A program made the position numbers and the translations under genes. The notes below the pieces were generated by a model. It did not search any database. It was not told where the DNA came from and saw only the letters and a list, made by a program, of their open reading frames with translations. A DNA stretch of 64,000 nt from positions 4,949,159-5,013,158 of the forward strand of contig KB904821.1 of the NCBI GenBank assembly GCA_000380225.1, written 5' to 3'. How positions within the stretch are numbered: position 1 is the first letter of the stretch; each line of letters starts with the position of its first letter. Of the stretch, positions 19,890 to 29,785 are shown in pieces. Source of the DNA: a filamentous cyanobacterium ESFC-1 (GTDB lineage: Bacteria > Cyanobacteriota > Cyanobacteriia > Cyanobacteriales > Spirulinaceae).

Positions 19890-20515
19890 GACAAATCAAA
19901 CACCTCAGCAAACGCTATTGCCACATCTTGGCGCACTTTTTCAATAGTTAAACCGGGAATAAATTGGGCTAAACTGCCCACAGGTTTATCGCTGATTCCA
20001 CAAGGTATAATTTGCTGAAAACCGGCCAAATTGGGATTAACATTTAAGGCAAAACCGTGCATTGTAATCCAACGACTGACTTTGATGCCAATAGCCGCCA
20101 CTTTACAGCCTTCTAGCCAAACTCCGGTAAATCCATCAAGGCGATATCCCGATAAATTGTATTGCTTTAAAACCTGTATTAAAACTTCTTCGAGTTGGCG
20201 TAAATACCAATGTAAATCCTGTTGGTGAAAGCGTAAATTGAGAATCGGATAACCGACTAATTGACCCGGACAATGATAAGTCACTTCACCCCCGCGTTCA
20301 ATGCGATGCAGTTCGGCGTGGGGGTTTTGGGGGTCGAATTTGAGATAATCTAAGCTTGACCCCGTACCTAGGGTATAAACGGGGGGATGTTCGAGTAAAA
20401 TGAGTAAATCGTCTCGTTGAGGGTTCGCGATGCGTTGATTAACTTGCGATCGCTGATAATCCCAAGCTTCTTGATAAGGGACAATGCCCCAGTTTTGTAA
20501 TTCACAACGACGCAT
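19871..20515 (-). CDS. lipB: Octanoyl-ACP:protein N-octanoyltransferase
   Basis: The enzyme moves octanoate from acyl carrier protein to lipoyl domains, the first step of lipoate attachment. The 214 residues contain the LipB motif [18 protein letters not shown] and the block [21 protein letters not shown]. The catalytic Cys is in IIPCGISDK, and the nearby Lys of the Cys/Lys pair is in VAAIGIK. The last five residues, LVVGC, and the stop codon are encoded by the heptamer array and are not family-conserved. lipA is not nearby. Start is the ATG at 20515. Confidence 0.96.
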   Translation of the reverse strand: MRRCELQNWGIVPYQEAWDYQRSQVNQRIANPQRDDLLILLEHPPVYTLGTGSSLDYLKFDPQNPHAELHRIERGGEVTYHCPGQLVGYPILNLRFHQQDLHWYLRQLEEVLIQVLKQYNLSGYRLDGFTGVWLEGCKVAAIGIKVSRWITMHGFALNVNPNLAGFQQIIPCGISDKPVGSLAQFIPGLTIEKVRQDVAIAFAEVFDLSLVVGC

Positions 20516-20658
20516 AGCTTAAAGCTTTTGATAATGGATTTTAGCCGCGATCGCCAACTCTTTACATTCTACTCGGGGCGCGATCGCCCAGTCTGAACCC
20601 AAATTTCGGTAAGATCGAGAAACAATTTTTACAACTTACTTCTAAACTAATTTAGCCG

Positions 20659-23600
20659 ATGCAAAGCGCTTTCCTCAATCACCTCCACAGTCCCAATCGC
20701 CCCGTCCTGGTTTTTGATGGGGCTATGGGAACATCCTTGCAAACCCAAAACCTCACCGCCGATGATTTTGGCGGCCCGCAGTACGAAGGCTGTAACGAAT
20801 ATCTCGTTATCACCCAACCCGAAGCGGTGAAAAAAGTCCATCGCGGCTTTTTAGAGGCGGGGTCTGATGTCATTGAAACCGATACCTTTGGGGGAACTTC
20901 GGTGGTGTTGGCCGAATACGACCTGGGCGATCGCGCTTATCATATCAATAAAACCGCCGCCCGACTCGCCAAAGAAGTGGCCGCCGCTTATTCTACCCCG
21001 GAAAAACCCCGCTTTGTGGCCGGTTCAATGGGGCCGGGAACCAAACTCCCCACCCTCGGCCATATCGACTTTGATACCCTCAAAAATGCCTATGTCGAAC
21101 AAGCTGAAGGATTGTTTGATGGTGGGGCGGATTTATTATTAATTGAAACTTGTCAAGACGTTCTGCAAATTAAAGCGGCATTAAACGCCGTCGAAGAAGT
21201 TTTTCATAAAAGAGATGAACGTCTACCGATTATGGTTTCGATCACAATGGAAGTGATGGGAACCATGTTAGTCGGGACGGAAATCGGGGCAGCTTTAGCC
21301 ATTTTAGAACCCTATCCCATCGATATTTTAGGGCTAAACTGTGCGACGGGTCCCGAACAGATGAAAGAACATATCAAATATTTATCTGACCACTCTCCGT
21401 TTATTATTTCTTGTATTCCCAATGCAGGCTTGCCCGAAAATGTAGGCGGAGAAGCTCATTATCGCTTAACGCCGATGGAATTACGCATGGCGTTAATGCA
21501 CTTTGTCGAAGATTTAGGAGTGCAAGTTGTCGGTGGTTGTTGTGGTACGCGACCGGATCATATTCAACAACTGGCTGAGATTTCTAGCACTTTAACGCCA
21601 AAAGAACGCCATCCACAATACGAACCTTCGGCGGCTTCAATTTATAGCCCACAGCCCTACGATCAAGATAATTCTTTCTTGATTGTTGGGGAAAGATTAA
21701 ACGCCAGTGGGTCGAAAAAATGCCGGACTTTACTGAATGAAGAAGATTGGGATGGTTTAGTTTCTTTGGCAAAATCTCAAGTCCGAGAAGGCGCACATAT
21801 TCTCGATGTTAACGTCGATTATGTGGGTCGCGATGGGGTGAAAGATATGCACGAATTAGTCTCGCGCTTGGTGAATAATGTCACCCTGCCTTTGATGCTT
21901 GATTCGACTGAATGGCAGAAAATGGAAGCGGGGCTAAAAGTCGCGGGGGGCAAATGTGTTCTCAATTCTACGAACTACGAAGACGGCGAAGAGCGCTTTT
22001 TTAAATTATTAGAAATAGCACAACGATATGGTGCGGGAATTGTCGTCGGAACGATTGATGAAGAAGGGATGGGGCGGACTGCCGAAAAGAAATTCGCGAT
22101 CGCAAAACGGGCATATTACGATGCCATTCATGAGGGTATTCCTGCCCATGAAATCTTCTTCGATCCCCTTGCTTTGCCCATTTCCACTGGGATTGAAGAA
22201 GACCGCGAAAATGGTAAAGCCACCATCGAATCCATTAAACGCATTCGGGAAGAATTGCCCGATTGTCATATTCTGTTAGGGGTTTCTAATATCTCTTTTG
22301 GTCTCAATTCAGCAGCCCGTCAAGTGCTAAATTCGGTCTTTTTACACGAAGCAATGGCGGTAGGATTAGATTCAGCCATTGTCAGCGCTAGTAAGATTTT
22401 ACCCCTCTCTAAAATTGACCCGGAACATCAAGAAATCTGCCGCGATTTAATTTATGACCGCCGCCGCTATGATGGGGATATTTGTATTTACGACCCCCTC
22501 GGAGAACTCACCACTTTATTTGCAGGTAAAAAAGCCAAGAAAGAGCAAGCCATTGATACCAATTTACCCGTCGAAGAACGCTTAAAACAGCATATTATTG
22601 ACGGCGAACGTATTGGTTTAGATGAAGCCCTCACTGAAGCCCTCGAAAAACATCCGCCCCTCGATGTTATTAATGTCTTCCTACTTGATGGCATGAAAGT
22701 GGTGGGAGAATTATTTGGTTCGGGTCAAATGCAGCTTCCTTTCGTGTTGCAATCGGCGCAAACCATGAAAGCAGCCGTGGCATTTTTAGAACCCTATATG
22801 GAGAAAGACGATTCTGATGATAGTGCAAAGGGAACGATGGTCATCGCGACAGTCAAAGGCGATGTTCACGACATTGGTAAAAACTTAGTTGATATTATCT
22901 TGTCAAACAATGGTTACAGGGTGGTCAACTTAGGGATTAAGCAACCTGTCGAGAATATTATTAAAGCCTACGAAGAACATCAAGCCGATTGTATTGCCAT
23001 GAGTGGTTTGTTGGTAAAATCTACGGCGTTTATGAAAGATAATCTCGCTGTATTTAACGAGCGCGGTATTCGCGTTCCCGTGATTTTAGGGGGGGCAGCT
23101 TTAACGCCTAAATTTGTCCATGAAGACTGCCAAAATACCTATAACGGTAAAGTCATCTATGGTAAAGATGCCTTCTCAGATTTGCATTTTATGGACAAAC
23201 TAATGCCTGCTAAATCTGCCGGAGAGTGGGATGATTTAAAAGGATTCCTGGCTGAAATCAACGAAGAAATTGCCACAGAAACCAACGGCCATAAAACGCA
23301 ATCTGAGACGGTTGAAAATGAAGCGAAAGACACCGAACCAGAAGTTATTGATACCGAACGCTCAGAAGCCGTAGAAGTGGATATCGAGCGACCGAAACCG
23401 CCGTTTTGGGGAACGAAATTACTGCAACCCCAGGACATTAGTTTAACCGAGGTTTTCGAGTATTTGGACTTACAAGCTTTGTTCGCGGGACAGTGGCAAT
23501 TCCGCAAGCCCAAGGGAGAAACCCGCGAAGCTTACGAGCAGTTTTTGGCTGAAACGGTGCAGCCCATTTTAGAGACTTGGAAAGAGCGAGTGGTTCAAAA

Positions 23601-24243
23601 CAACTTGCTACATCCTCACATTATTTACGGCTATTTTCCTTGTTTAGCGGTGGAAAACTCTCTGTATGTATACGACCCGAAAGTGGTTGAAAATAACTGC
23701 ATTCCGGTAGAGAGTCAACCGCTTACAACTTTTGAATTTCCCCGGCAAAAATCTTTGCGTCGCCTTTGTATTGCTGACTTTTTCTTACCTCAAGAAATGG
23801 CAAAAGAACAAGCCCAAAATGGCTTAATGCCTGTGGATGTGTTTCCGATGCAAGCGGTGACAGTCGGGGAAATTGCGACGGAATACGCCAAAAAACTGTT
23901 TGCTGCCGATGAATACACCGATTACCTCTATTTCCACGGGTTAGCGGTACAAACCGCCGAGGCGCTGGCAGAATGGGTACACGTTCGGATTCGTTCTGAG
24001 TTGGGTTTTGGCGATCGCGAACCCCAAACCCTACGAGACATTTTACAGCAACGTTACCAAGGCTCGCGCTACAGTTTTGGGTATCCCGCTTGTCCGAATA
24101 TTCAGGATCAATACAAGCAACTGGATTTACTCGCAGTCGATCGCATTAAGATGTACATGGACGAAAGCGAGCAGTTGTATCCCGAACAATCCACAACGGC
24201 GATTGTGACCTATCATCCTGTGGCTAAATACTTTAGTGCTTAG
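20659..24243 (+). CDS. metH: Cobalamin-dependent methionine synthase
   Basis: MetH transfers a methyl group from methyltetrahydrofolate to homocysteine through methylcobalamin. The 1194 residues show all four modules: homocysteine-binding (1-330, zinc Cys in GLNCATGP and [11 protein letters not shown]), pterin-binding (about 335-620, [11 protein letters not shown]), B12-binding (about 650-870, with [10 protein letters not shown] whose His ligates cobalt), and a C-terminal SAM-dependent reactivation domain (about 920-1194, ending near [18 protein letters not shown]). An acidic, low-complexity linker (about 875-910) joins the last two. I see no cobalamin riboswitch upstream. It is monocistronic; cobU is nearby but not co-transcribed. 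Confidence 0.98.
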   Translation: MQSAFLNHLHSPNRPVLVFDGAMGTSLQTQNLTADDFGGPQYEGCNEYLVITQPEAVKKVHRGFLEAGSDVIETDTFGGTSVVLAEYDLGDRAYHINKTAARLAKEVAAAYSTPEKPRFVAGSMGPGTKLPTLGHIDFDTLKNAYVEQAEGLFDGGADLLLIETCQDVLQIKAALNAVEEVFHKRDERLPIMVSITMEVMGTMLVGTEIGAALAILEPYPIDILGLNCATGPEQMKEHIKYLSDHSPFIISCIPNAGLPENVGGEAHYRLTPMELRMALMHFVEDLGVQVVGGCCGTRPDHIQQLAEISSTLTPKERHPQYEPSAASIYSPQPYDQDNSFLIVGERLNASGSKKCRTLLNEEDWDGLVSLAKSQVREGAHILDVNVDYVGRDGVKDMHELVSRLVNNVTLPLMLDSTEWQKMEAGLKVAGGKCVLNSTNYEDGEERFFKLLEIAQRYGAGIVVGTIDEEGMGRTAEKKFAIAKRAYYDAIHEGIPAHEIFFDPLALPISTGIEEDRENGKATIESIKRIREELPDCHILLGVSNISFGLNSAARQVLNSVFLHEAMAVGLDSAIVSASKILPLSKIDPEHQEICRDLIYDRRRYDGDICIYDPLGELTTLFAGKKAKKEQAIDTNLPVEERLKQHIIDGERIGLDEALTEALEKHPPLDVINVFLLDGMKVVGELFGSGQMQLPFVLQSAQTMKAAVAFLEPYMEKDDSDDSAKGTMVIATVKGDVHDIGKNLVDIILSNNGYRVVNLGIKQPVENIIKAYEEHQADCIAMSGLLVKSTAFMKDNLAVFNERGIRVPVILGGAALTPKFVHEDCQNTYNGKVIYGKDAFSDLHFMDKLMPAKSAGEWDDLKGFLAEINEEIATETNGHKTQSETVENEAKDTEPEVIDTERSEAVEVDIERPKPPFWGTKLLQPQDISLTEVFEYLDLQALFAGQWQFRKPKGETREAYEQFLAETVQPILETWKERVVQNNLLHPHIIYGYFPCLAVENSLYVYDPKVVENNCIPVESQPLTTFEFPRQKSLRRLCIADFFLPQEMAKEQAQNGLMPVDVFPMQAVTVGEIATEYAKKLFAADEYTDYLYFHGLAVQTAEALAEWVHVRIRSELGFGDREPQTLRDILQQRYQGSRYSFGYPACPNIQDQYKQLDLLAVDRIKMYMDESEQLYPEQSTTAIVTYHPVAKYFSA

Positions 24244-24246
24244 AAA

Positions 24247-24286
24247 ATGGTTATTGGTTATTGGTTATTGGTTGTTGGTTGTTGGG
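24247..24286. repeat. Heptamer array (TTGGTTA/TTGGTTG) after metH
   Basis: Five to six TTGGTTA/TTGGTTG units start four bases after the metH stop. They are followed by a GGGTAGAACGAAGTGAAACCCAAC block that is also found at 31852. Confidence 0.85.
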
Positions 24287-24351
24287 TAGAACGAAGTGAA
24301 ACCCAACAAAACCTCAATTCTTGCCCTTGTTTTGTGATTCAACTCTAAAAT

Positions 24352-24413
24352 GGTGGGTTACGGCGGATTAGTCGATTGCGGTTATAGCAGAGGTTTTAGC
24401 CGCCTAACCCACC
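24352..24413 (+). repeat. 62-bp palindromic element, copy A
   Basis: The ends are GGTGGGTTACGGCGGATT and TAGCCGCCTAACCCACC (imperfect inverted repeats). Copy B at 54359-54420 has the same ends in the opposite orientation, the same 62-bp length and a different centre. It lies just after the stop of the aspartic protease gene on the minus strand. Confidence 0.75.
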
Positions 24414-24953
24414 CTACTGGCGTGGTCGAAATTCAACGGTATTCTCGCGAATCGTGATGTCGTAACTGCCATAAAAATCTTGTCCCAACAGACCAATATC
24501 CATGGTGGGGGCGACGGCAACCATGAGATCGCGCATTTGAATCCGTCCTGCACTCATCGACTGTACTAAACCCAACGGGAAAACCATCGGGCCGCCAACG
24601 GTATCGGCTTGGGCGACTCCGACAGGCTCTAAGCCCAGACGTTGAGCCATCGCGGGGGTAATGACGGTGTGACTAGCTCCGGTATCGACGAGCATTTCAA
24701 AGGCTTGCTGATTGTTAAACATAACATCAATGACGGGAGTGCCGCGATCGCGCCGCTTGATTGGCACTTCAAAACTGCTAACGGCAGTTGACCCCGGATT
24801 GACGTTGGTACTGTTACCGCACAGATGACCCAAACTCACGACCCGACCATTGCTATCGGTCATGTAGCAGCCTTGTTGGGATTGGGCTAACACCGCGATC
24901 GGACTCACACTGAAACCAATTGCTAACAGTAGAGAGGAGAAAAGTTTTGCCAT
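24414..24953 (-). CDS. Retropepsin-like aspartic protease
   Basis: The 179-residue protein has an N-terminal signal peptide (residues 1-23, ending near VLAQ) and a single retropepsin-type domain. The active-site motif is MLVDTGASHTVIT (about 112-124). The later LLGQDFYGSYD block is the second conserved element of this single-domain family. Such enzymes work as homodimers. I infer a periplasmic location. Cleavage targets are unknown. Confidence 0.88.
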   Translation of the reverse strand: MAKLFSSLLLAIGFSVSPIAVLAQSQQGCYMTDSNGRVVSLGHLCGNSTNVNPGSTAVSSFEVPIKRRDRGTPVIDVMFNNQQAFEMLVDTGASHTVITPAMAQRLGLEPVGVAQADTVGGPMVFPLGLVQSMSAGRIQMRDLMVAVAPTMDIGLLGQDFYGSYDITIRENTVEFRPRQ

Positions 24954-25019
24954 GATGGGATTGTTTTAGGGCTGATGAGTTGATCCCATTTTATGCGATC
25001 GTTTTGGGCGGCGGTAGGA

Positions 25020-25685
25020 TTAAATTAGGCTACTCCGCATCATCACTAAGGTTTCGGTAAGTCCTTCGAGGCGGGTTTCGAGGTTTTGTTTAGCGTAGAG
25101 GAGTTGACGCAGTTTTTGGTAACGGGCGATCGCGACGCTGACACTCGGTACATCTTCGGGGGGGCAATCTCTCGACCAGGTTTTGCCTTGTTCGTCAATG
25201 CCGCACAAGCGATAACCGGGACGGGGGGTTTGGTAGCTTACACCATCTTCGCTGAGGGCTTCGACGTAATCCATTTGGCTGTCGCTTTCGGCAATAATCG
25301 GCTCGTTAAAGTTGGGATCGTCCTGATGAGCGTGGGATTCTAACCAACCGTCAATCAGGGGCCCTTCGCTGTAAATCGTTTGGATTTGCGCGAGGACTTG
25401 TTGCAGTTCTTGTTGCCAGGAGATAATGACTTCGCGGATATCCCGCAATAAATCTAAGGCTAGGGCTGGATTAACGCTGTGGTTGTGACTGCTAATGCCC
25501 AGGGGCTTGAGTTTGGGCAACATGGGGACGCGCTCGATCGGTTTTGAGACGGGTTCGATCGCGCTAGGATCGATGTCAAAGGAGGGGGCGTTGGGGTTGG
25601 GTTGCATGGGTTCGCCTTTGGCAGTGGGGCGGGTTTGGCTCATACGCTCCAAGGTCATTTCAATGCGTTTGAGTTCGGGTTTCAT
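25020..25685 (-). CDS. Conserved hypothetical protein
   Basis: I do not recognise a family with certainty. The protein is about 221 residues from ATG 25685 (a further in-frame start lies 21 bases upstream). It begins MKPELKRIE, has a proline-rich disordered N-terminal part (about 15-70), then helical stretches with coiled-coil character (about 75-115 and 175-220). Between them are PGYRLCGIDEQGKTWSRDCPPE and an acidic segment. The repeated basic/acidic helices suggest a scaffold or regulatory protein. It is divergent from cobU with a 63-base gap. Confidence 0.75.
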   Translation of the reverse strand: MKPELKRIEMTLERMSQTRPTAKGEPMQPNPNAPSFDIDPSAIEPVSKPIERVPMLPKLKPLGISSHNHSVNPALALDLLRDIREVIISWQQELQQVLAQIQTIYSEGPLIDGWLESHAHQDDPNFNEPIIAESDSQMDYVEALSEDGVSYQTPRPGYRLCGIDEQGKTWSRDCPPEDVPSVSVAIARYQKLRQLLYAKQNLETRLEGLTETLVMMRSSLI

Positions 25686-25748
25686 AGGCTGGTTTTGGCG
25701 GTACAACTGCTGCTAATCTAGCATTGAGTTTCAATCTCGAAACAATCT

Positions 25749-26300
25749 GTGAATTTTGTACGTTCTGCTGAAATTATTTTAGTCACTGGGCCGACTCGTT
25801 CTGGCAAAAGCGAGTGGGCTGAGTCTTTGGCGATGCAGTCCCAGAAAGCTATATTTTATGTGCCGACGGCGCAAATGCAAGCGGGCGATCGCGAGTGGCA
25901 AGACCGCATTCAACGGCATATCGACCGCCGTCCTGCTGCTTGGCAAACTTGTCACGCTCCTTTTGATCTGGTTGCCGTCTTTGCTGATTGTCCCTCAGAT
26001 TGCTGTTTATTGATCGATTCTTTGGGAACTTGGGTGGCGAATTTATTAGAACAAGAGGATGCCCATTGGGACAAGGTGCTAGAAATGCTCTTAGCGGCAA
26101 TTGCTGAGGCACAGCAGGACGTTATTTTGGTGGCGGAGGAAACGGGATGGGGCGTGGTTCCAGCCTACCCTTTAGGACGAAAATTCCGCGATCGCCTCGG
26201 TGATTTAATCCGAAAAGTGGGCGCGATCGCGGATCGGGTTTATCTTGTAACCGGGGGCTATGCGGTGGATTTAGCCCAACTCGGAACGAGAATTAATTAA
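25749..26300 (+). CDS. cobU: Adenosylcobinamide kinase / adenosylcobinamide-phosphate guanylyltransferase
   Basis: This bifunctional enzyme activates adenosylcobinamide in late cobalamin assembly. The 183 residues have the Walker A motif VTGPTRSGKSEWAESLA near the N-terminus. The family motifs CCLLIDSLGTWVANLL and LVAEETGWGVVP are also present. The start is GTG at 25749. Other cob genes are absent. The B12-dependent MetH and a B12/radical SAM protein in the window are possible consumers of the product. A heptamer-like AT-rich array begins at the stop codon (TAACAATTAACAATTAAT). Confidence 0.95.
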   Translation: MNFVRSAEIILVTGPTRSGKSEWAESLAMQSQKAIFYVPTAQMQAGDREWQDRIQRHIDRRPAAWQTCHAPFDLVAVFADCPSDCCLLIDSLGTWVANLLEQEDAHWDKVLEMLLAAIAEAQQDVILVAEETGWGVVPAYPLGRKFRDRLGDLIRKVGAIADRVYLVTGGYAVDLAQLGTRIN

Positions 26301-26465
26301 CAATTAACAATTAATAATATAAACAGATTGTCATTATTTTTGACAAGAGAATAAGGGTTGCAGCACGCGAAAAAATGCGGTTTTTAGCTCATCCCGAACT
26401 AACGTTAACAAAAAAACTTCTAATTTACGATTTCATTTATTTTTTCGGTTTATTGAGCAAGCCCC
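26301..26465. other. Intergenic AT-rich stretch
   Basis: Between cobU and the heptamer array I see short TTAACAA-type units and otherwise no gene or structure. Confidence 0.35.
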
Positions 26466-26672
26466 AATTATTAATTATTCATTATTAATTATTCATTATT
26501 AATTGTTCATTATTCATTGTTCATTATTCATTGTTCATTGTTCATTGTTCATTGTTCATTGTTCATTGTTAATTATTCATTATTCATTATTCATTGTTAA
26601 TTATTCATTATTCATTATTCATTGTTCATTGTTCATTGTTCATTGTTCATTGTTCATTGTTCATTGTTCATT
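26466..26672. repeat. Heptamer array (TTCATTA/TTCATTG)
   Basis: About 29 units of 7 bp (TTCATTA, TTCATTG, TTAATTA) lie in one long array. It overlaps the 3' end of the 4Fe-4S gene, supplying its last residues and stop. Confidence 0.9.
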
Positions 26673-27175
26673 TTATTTTTCTTCGCTTTCGCGGCTTTTC
26701 GTCCCATTTTGCCCAGATTTTCTTGTAGCGTTCCCATCGGACAGACGGCACACCAAGCTCGCGGACGGGTTATGATCGCCAAGGGAATCGCGATTAAGCT
26801 GGTAACAATACACATACTGACGAAAATACCGCCAACGGCCATCCAATCTCCCCAAGCGATAACCATGCGGGAAATAAAGATGCTCATAAAAATGCCAAAC
26901 ACAAACCAGCGAAACCATTTGCGGTTGAAAAAGCGCGGCCAAGGACGATTGAGGGTCAGTTTAGCCATGATAATGTCTAAAAATGAGCCACGGGGACAGA
27001 GATTACCGCACCAAAAGCGACCCTTATAGTAAGAAATCGCAATTAAAAACACCATCATTCCGAGCATGAGATAACCCAGGATGGGATAAAACAAACCCCC
27101 GATCGCGATTAGGGGAAACAACCAAATCATGGCCCATTGGGTGGGTTTTCCTTTGAAGGCTTTACTTTTACTCAT
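26654..27175 (-). CDS. 4Fe-4S membrane protein (NapH/NosR-like)
   Basis: The 173-residue protein has about four membrane helices (about 15-30, 35-48, 87-105 and 113-135). Two cysteine clusters follow membrane segments: FWCGNLCPRGSFLD (about 55-68) and AWCAVCPMGTLQENLG (about 140-155). They resemble the CxxxCP motifs of NapH/NosR/RdxA-like electron-transfer proteins, but the count of Cys is lower than in those families. The gene diverges from the sulfide:quinone oxidoreductase gene with a 178-base shared upstream region. The last residues, MNNEQ, and the stop codon are made by the heptamer array. I infer a quinone-linked electron-transfer role. Confidence 0.85.
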   Translation of the reverse strand: MSKSKAFKGKPTQWAMIWLFPLIAIGGLFYPILGYLMLGMMVFLIAISYYKGRFWCGNLCPRGSFLDIIMAKLTLNRPWPRFFNRKWFRWFVFGIFMSIFISRMVIAWGDWMAVGGIFVSMCIVTSLIAIPLAIITRPRAWCAVCPMGTLQENLGKMGRKAAKAKKNKMNNEQ

Positions 27176-27253
27176 GGTTTTTAGCTCTCTAATACGGGTT
27201 ATGTCGTAAAAATAGGGTCTGGATTCGTTTTGCGGGATAATTTGCCGATCCCC

Positions 27254-27281
27254 TTGACTTATCCATTGAACTTGATATTAT
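27254..27281 (+). promoter_or_regulatory. Sigma-70-type promoter of sqr
   Basis: TTGACT (27254-27259) and TATTAT (27276-27281) are 16 bases apart. This places the transcript start at about 27288, inside the palindrome described next. Confidence 0.6.
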
Positions 27282-27286
27282 GAATG

Positions 27287-27304
27287 TATAACTAATCAGT
27301 TATA
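27287..27304. promoter_or_regulatory. Palindromic operator, candidate ArsR site
   Basis: A perfect inverted repeat, TATAACT-AATC-AGTTATA, overlaps the predicted transcript start of sqr and lies in the divergent region shared with the 4Fe-4S gene. ArsR-family repressors bind such AT-rich imperfect palindromes. Assignment to the downstream ArsR protein is inference. Confidence 0.6.
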
Positions 27305-27353
27305 AAGTCAATAGACATTTACATTATTTTTTGAAATTCCGGGAGGAATTGAG

Positions 27354-28670
27354 ATGGCTCATGTGGTTGTATTGGGTGCAGGGTTGGGGGGTTTACCCAC
27401 GGCTTATGAATTGCGTCACTTGTTGCCGAAGTCCCATCGTATTACTGTAATTTCGGATAAGCCGCAGTTTACGTTTATTCCCTCGTTACCGTTGGTGGCG
27501 TTTGATTTAACGCCATTGAAGCACGTTCAACTGGATTTAGAGCGTTTGCTCAAAAAACGAGATATTGATTTGATTTTGGGGACGGTGACGCATCTCGATC
27601 CCCATCACCAAGAAATCCGGGTGGGCGATCGCGCACTGCAATATGATTATGTTGTCGTGTCCACGGGGGCAGCATTAGATTTAGATGCGATTCCCGGTTT
27701 GGGGCCCGATAACGGTTACACCCATTCGGTTTGCAATCCCCATCACGCTGAATTAGCCCGCGACGCTTGGCAGGAGTTTGAGCGCAATCCGGGATCGATT
27801 GTGGTGGGGGCTGTTCCCGGTGCGAGTTGTTTGGGCCCGGCTTATGAGTTTGCACTGTTGGCTGAATATGTGTTGCGGAAGCGGGGTTTACGCGATCGCG
27901 CCTCGGTGACGATTGTAACCCCAGAACCCTATGCCGGTCATTTAGGCATTGGGGGAATGGCCGATTCGCGGCAGTTGGTGGCCCAATTATTGCAACGACG
28001 AGGGGTTGAGGTGATTGAAAATGCCGAAATTACCCAAATTAACGAAAAACAAGTGATATTAGCCGATGGCCGTTCCGTAACGTTTCAATACGCCATGCTG
28101 CTGCCGCCGTTTTTAGGGGCGCAGTTTTTACGGGATACGCCAGGGTTAACGGATGATAAGGGCTTTTTGCCGATTTTACCCACCCACCAACACCCAGATT
28201 TCCCCTCAATTTATAGTATCGGGGTGACGATTCAACTGCCGACTCCGGAAGTTACGCCGCTACCGATGGGTGCGCCAAAAACGGGTCAGATGACCGAAGC
28301 AATGGGAATGGCAACGGCTCATAATATTGCGGTGGATTTGGGCGTAATTGCGTCTGAGAAGGTGGGATCGAACATGGAGGCGATTTGTATGGCGGATTTT
28401 GGCGATTCTGGTTTGATGTTCATTGCCGATCCGGTGATTCCCGACCCTGTAACCCACCAAAGACGGCGTGCTGTGGCGTTAGCGGGGCTGTGGATTAGTT
28501 GGGCAAAGGCGGTGTTTGAGGTGTATTTCTTGATGAAAATGCGCTTGGGTTTGGCTGTACCTTGGTTTGAGCGATTGGGCTTGCGAATGTTGGGGATGTC
28601 TTCGTTGGTGCGATCGCTCCAACCCCAACCGGAAACTTCTGGGGCGGTTACGTCTCAGAAAACGTCTTAG
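27354..28670 (+). CDS. sqr: Sulfide:quinone oxidoreductase
   Basis: The 438-residue flavoprotein should oxidise sulfide to sulfur or polysulfide and pass electrons to quinone at the membrane. The FAD site is VVVLGAGLGGLPTAYEL (4-20), with a second nucleotide-like segment near STGAALDLDA. Three cysteines known from the family active site are present: Cys127 (HSVCNPHH), Cys159 (PGASCLGPAYE) and Cys345 (AICMADFGD). The last two match motif positions of the well-studied Acidithiobacillus enzyme. Two amphipathic C-terminal helices (about 385-425) could bind the membrane. GGGAGGAATTGAG precedes the ATG, a strong ribosome site. It heads a co-directional cluster with ArsR. Confidence 0.9.
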   Translation: MAHVVVLGAGLGGLPTAYELRHLLPKSHRITVISDKPQFTFIPSLPLVAFDLTPLKHVQLDLERLLKKRDIDLILGTVTHLDPHHQEIRVGDRALQYDYVVVSTGAALDLDAIPGLGPDNGYTHSVCNPHHAELARDAWQEFERNPGSIVVGAVPGASCLGPAYEFALLAEYVLRKRGLRDRASVTIVTPEPYAGHLGIGGMADSRQLVAQLLQRRGVEVIENAEITQINEKQVILADGRSVTFQYAMLLPPFLGAQFLRDTPGLTDDKGFLPILPTHQHPDFPSIYSIGVTIQLPTPEVTPLPMGAPKTGQMTEAMGMATAHNIAVDLGVIASEKVGSNMEAICMADFGDSGLMFIADPVIPDPVTHQRRRAVALAGLWISWAKAVFEVYFLMKMRLGLAVPWFERLGLRMLGMSSLVRSLQPQPETSGAVTSQKTS

Positions 28671-28775
28671 TTGCCGATCTATGCCTTTGAATCTCTACTT
28701 TACTGCTTTGGGCGGGGGTTCCCTGCCCCTACAAACCTAAAAAGCCTCGATTCATCTTTATTGCTCAGGACGAAC

Positions 28776-28806
28776 TTGACTTTTTATTACTGTATCATTA
28801 TATAAT
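28776..28806 (+). promoter_or_regulatory. Promoter of arsR with palindromic -10
   Basis: TTGACT (28776-28781) and TATAAT (28801-28806) are 19 bases apart. The -10 lies in the perfect palindrome ATTATATAAT (28797-28806), which could be an autoregulatory site. If this promoter is used, transcription starts almost at ATG 28814, so the message would be leaderless or use ATG 28832. Confidence 0.5.
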
Positions 28807-28813
28807 AGAGCAA

Positions 28814-29125
28814 ATGAAAACAGCAGCAACCATGAACATCGCTCTGCACTCCCAAGACTTTGAAAAGTTGGCTAATCGCTTCAAAATTCTGAGCGAATCC
28901 ACGCGATTACAGATTCTTGCGGCGATTTGTCAAGAGGAGCGCAATGTGAGCGAAATTTGCGATCGCACCGGACTGAATCAAGCCAATGTTTCCAAACATT
29001 TGCAGTTACTCAGACAAGCGGGAGTTGTGGCTTGTCGCCGCGTTGGGGTTTGTCGGTATTACCGGGTGATTGATACTCAGTTATTGAGTTTGTGCGATCG
29101 CGCCCAACATATTGTCGTAAATTGA
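28814..29125 (+). CDS. ArsR-family transcriptional regulator
   Basis: The 103-residue (97 from the alternative ATG 28832) winged-helix repressor has a central recognition helix, VSEICDRTGLNQANVSKHLQLL, followed by the wing CRRVGVCRYYRV. Three Cys fall at or near the sensing region: one in AICQEERN before the recognition helix, one in ISEICDRT-like helix 3, and others in VACRRVGVCRYY. Thiol-based sensing of sulfide or persulfide (as in BigR/SqrR) or metal sensing (as in SmtB/ArsR) are both possible. Its place between sqr and four small genes makes it the likely regulator of the cluster. Confidence 0.9.
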   Translation: MKTAATMNIALHSQDFEKLANRFKILSESTRLQILAAICQEERNVSEICDRTGLNQANVSKHLQLLRQAGVVACRRVGVCRYYRVIDTQLLSLCDRAQHIVVN

Positions 29126-29157
29126 TGGATTTTCCCCAAATATTAGGAGTTATAAAT

Positions 29158-29757
29158 ATGTCGAAATTGATTTCTCGTTTGATTTTGAGTTGTTGCGCGA
29201 TCGCGATAATCTGGTTCTCGCAAATGCCGATGGCTCAAGCCGCCAATCCTGCCGAATTAAGCAAAGCCGTAGAAGAAATTGAATACTTAGATGCCACGCG
29301 ATCGGGGTTAGCTTCTAGTTTAGAAGGACGCACTGAACCCCCCACCAAACAAACCATGAAAGAGGTATGTAAACCCGTAGGAATGCGAGCCAAACAACTC
29401 AGCATGGAAAACAACTGGCAAGTGAAACAAATTGCCACAAAATATCGCAATCCCAACCATGCACCGCAATCTGAAACAGAAGAAAACGCCTTAGAATTAT
29501 TCGAGCAAAATCCCGATTTGATCGGCTTTTGGCAAAAGGATACTGTAAGCGGGGAAATGGGCGATCGCTACTTCCGTAGAATCAACGTCGAAAGCAGTTG
29601 TTTAGCTTGTCACGGCGCAAAAAATAGCCGTCCTGACTTCGTAAAAGCCAACTATCCCGAAGACCATGCTTTTGACTTCCAAGTGGGGGATTTACGGGGA
29701 ATGTACTCGGTATTTGTTCCCGAAATACAAGCAGGCTTAAAAGCCGCCTTACAATAA
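29158..29757 (+). CDS. Tll0287-like c-type haem protein (DUF3365)
   Basis: Translation most likely starts at ATG 29158 (AGGAG seven bases upstream), giving 199 residues, rather than at 29092. A signal peptide spans about residues 1-28 (ends AQA). The domain matches DUF3365, a PAS-like fold, with a single c-haem motif CLACH in SSCLACHGAKN (about 152-161). Family members such as Tll0287 were proposed as redox or small-molecule sensors, but their role is not settled. The gene is 32 bases after arsR, so it is probably in the same transcript. I infer a periplasmic haem protein linked to sulfide or redox state. Confidence 0.85.
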   Translation: MSKLISRLILSCCAIAIIWFSQMPMAQAANPAELSKAVEEIEYLDATRSGLASSLEGRTEPPTKQTMKEVCKPVGMRAKQLSMENNWQVKQIATKYRNPNHAPQSETEENALELFEQNPDLIGFWQKDTVSGEMGDRYFRRINVESSCLACHGAKNSRPDFVKANYPEDHAFDFQVGDLRGMYSVFVPEIQAGLKAALQ

Positions 29758-29785
29758 ATATAAATCGCTCAATGTAATTGACAAA

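Noticed and set aside
20516-20658. Cobalamin riboswitch upstream of metH
   Set aside because: Only 143 bases and no recognisable B12-box or conserved elements.
29092-29157. Upstream extension of the DUF3365 frame
   Set aside because: Overlaps arsR; ATG 29158 has a good ribosome site and starts a signal peptide.
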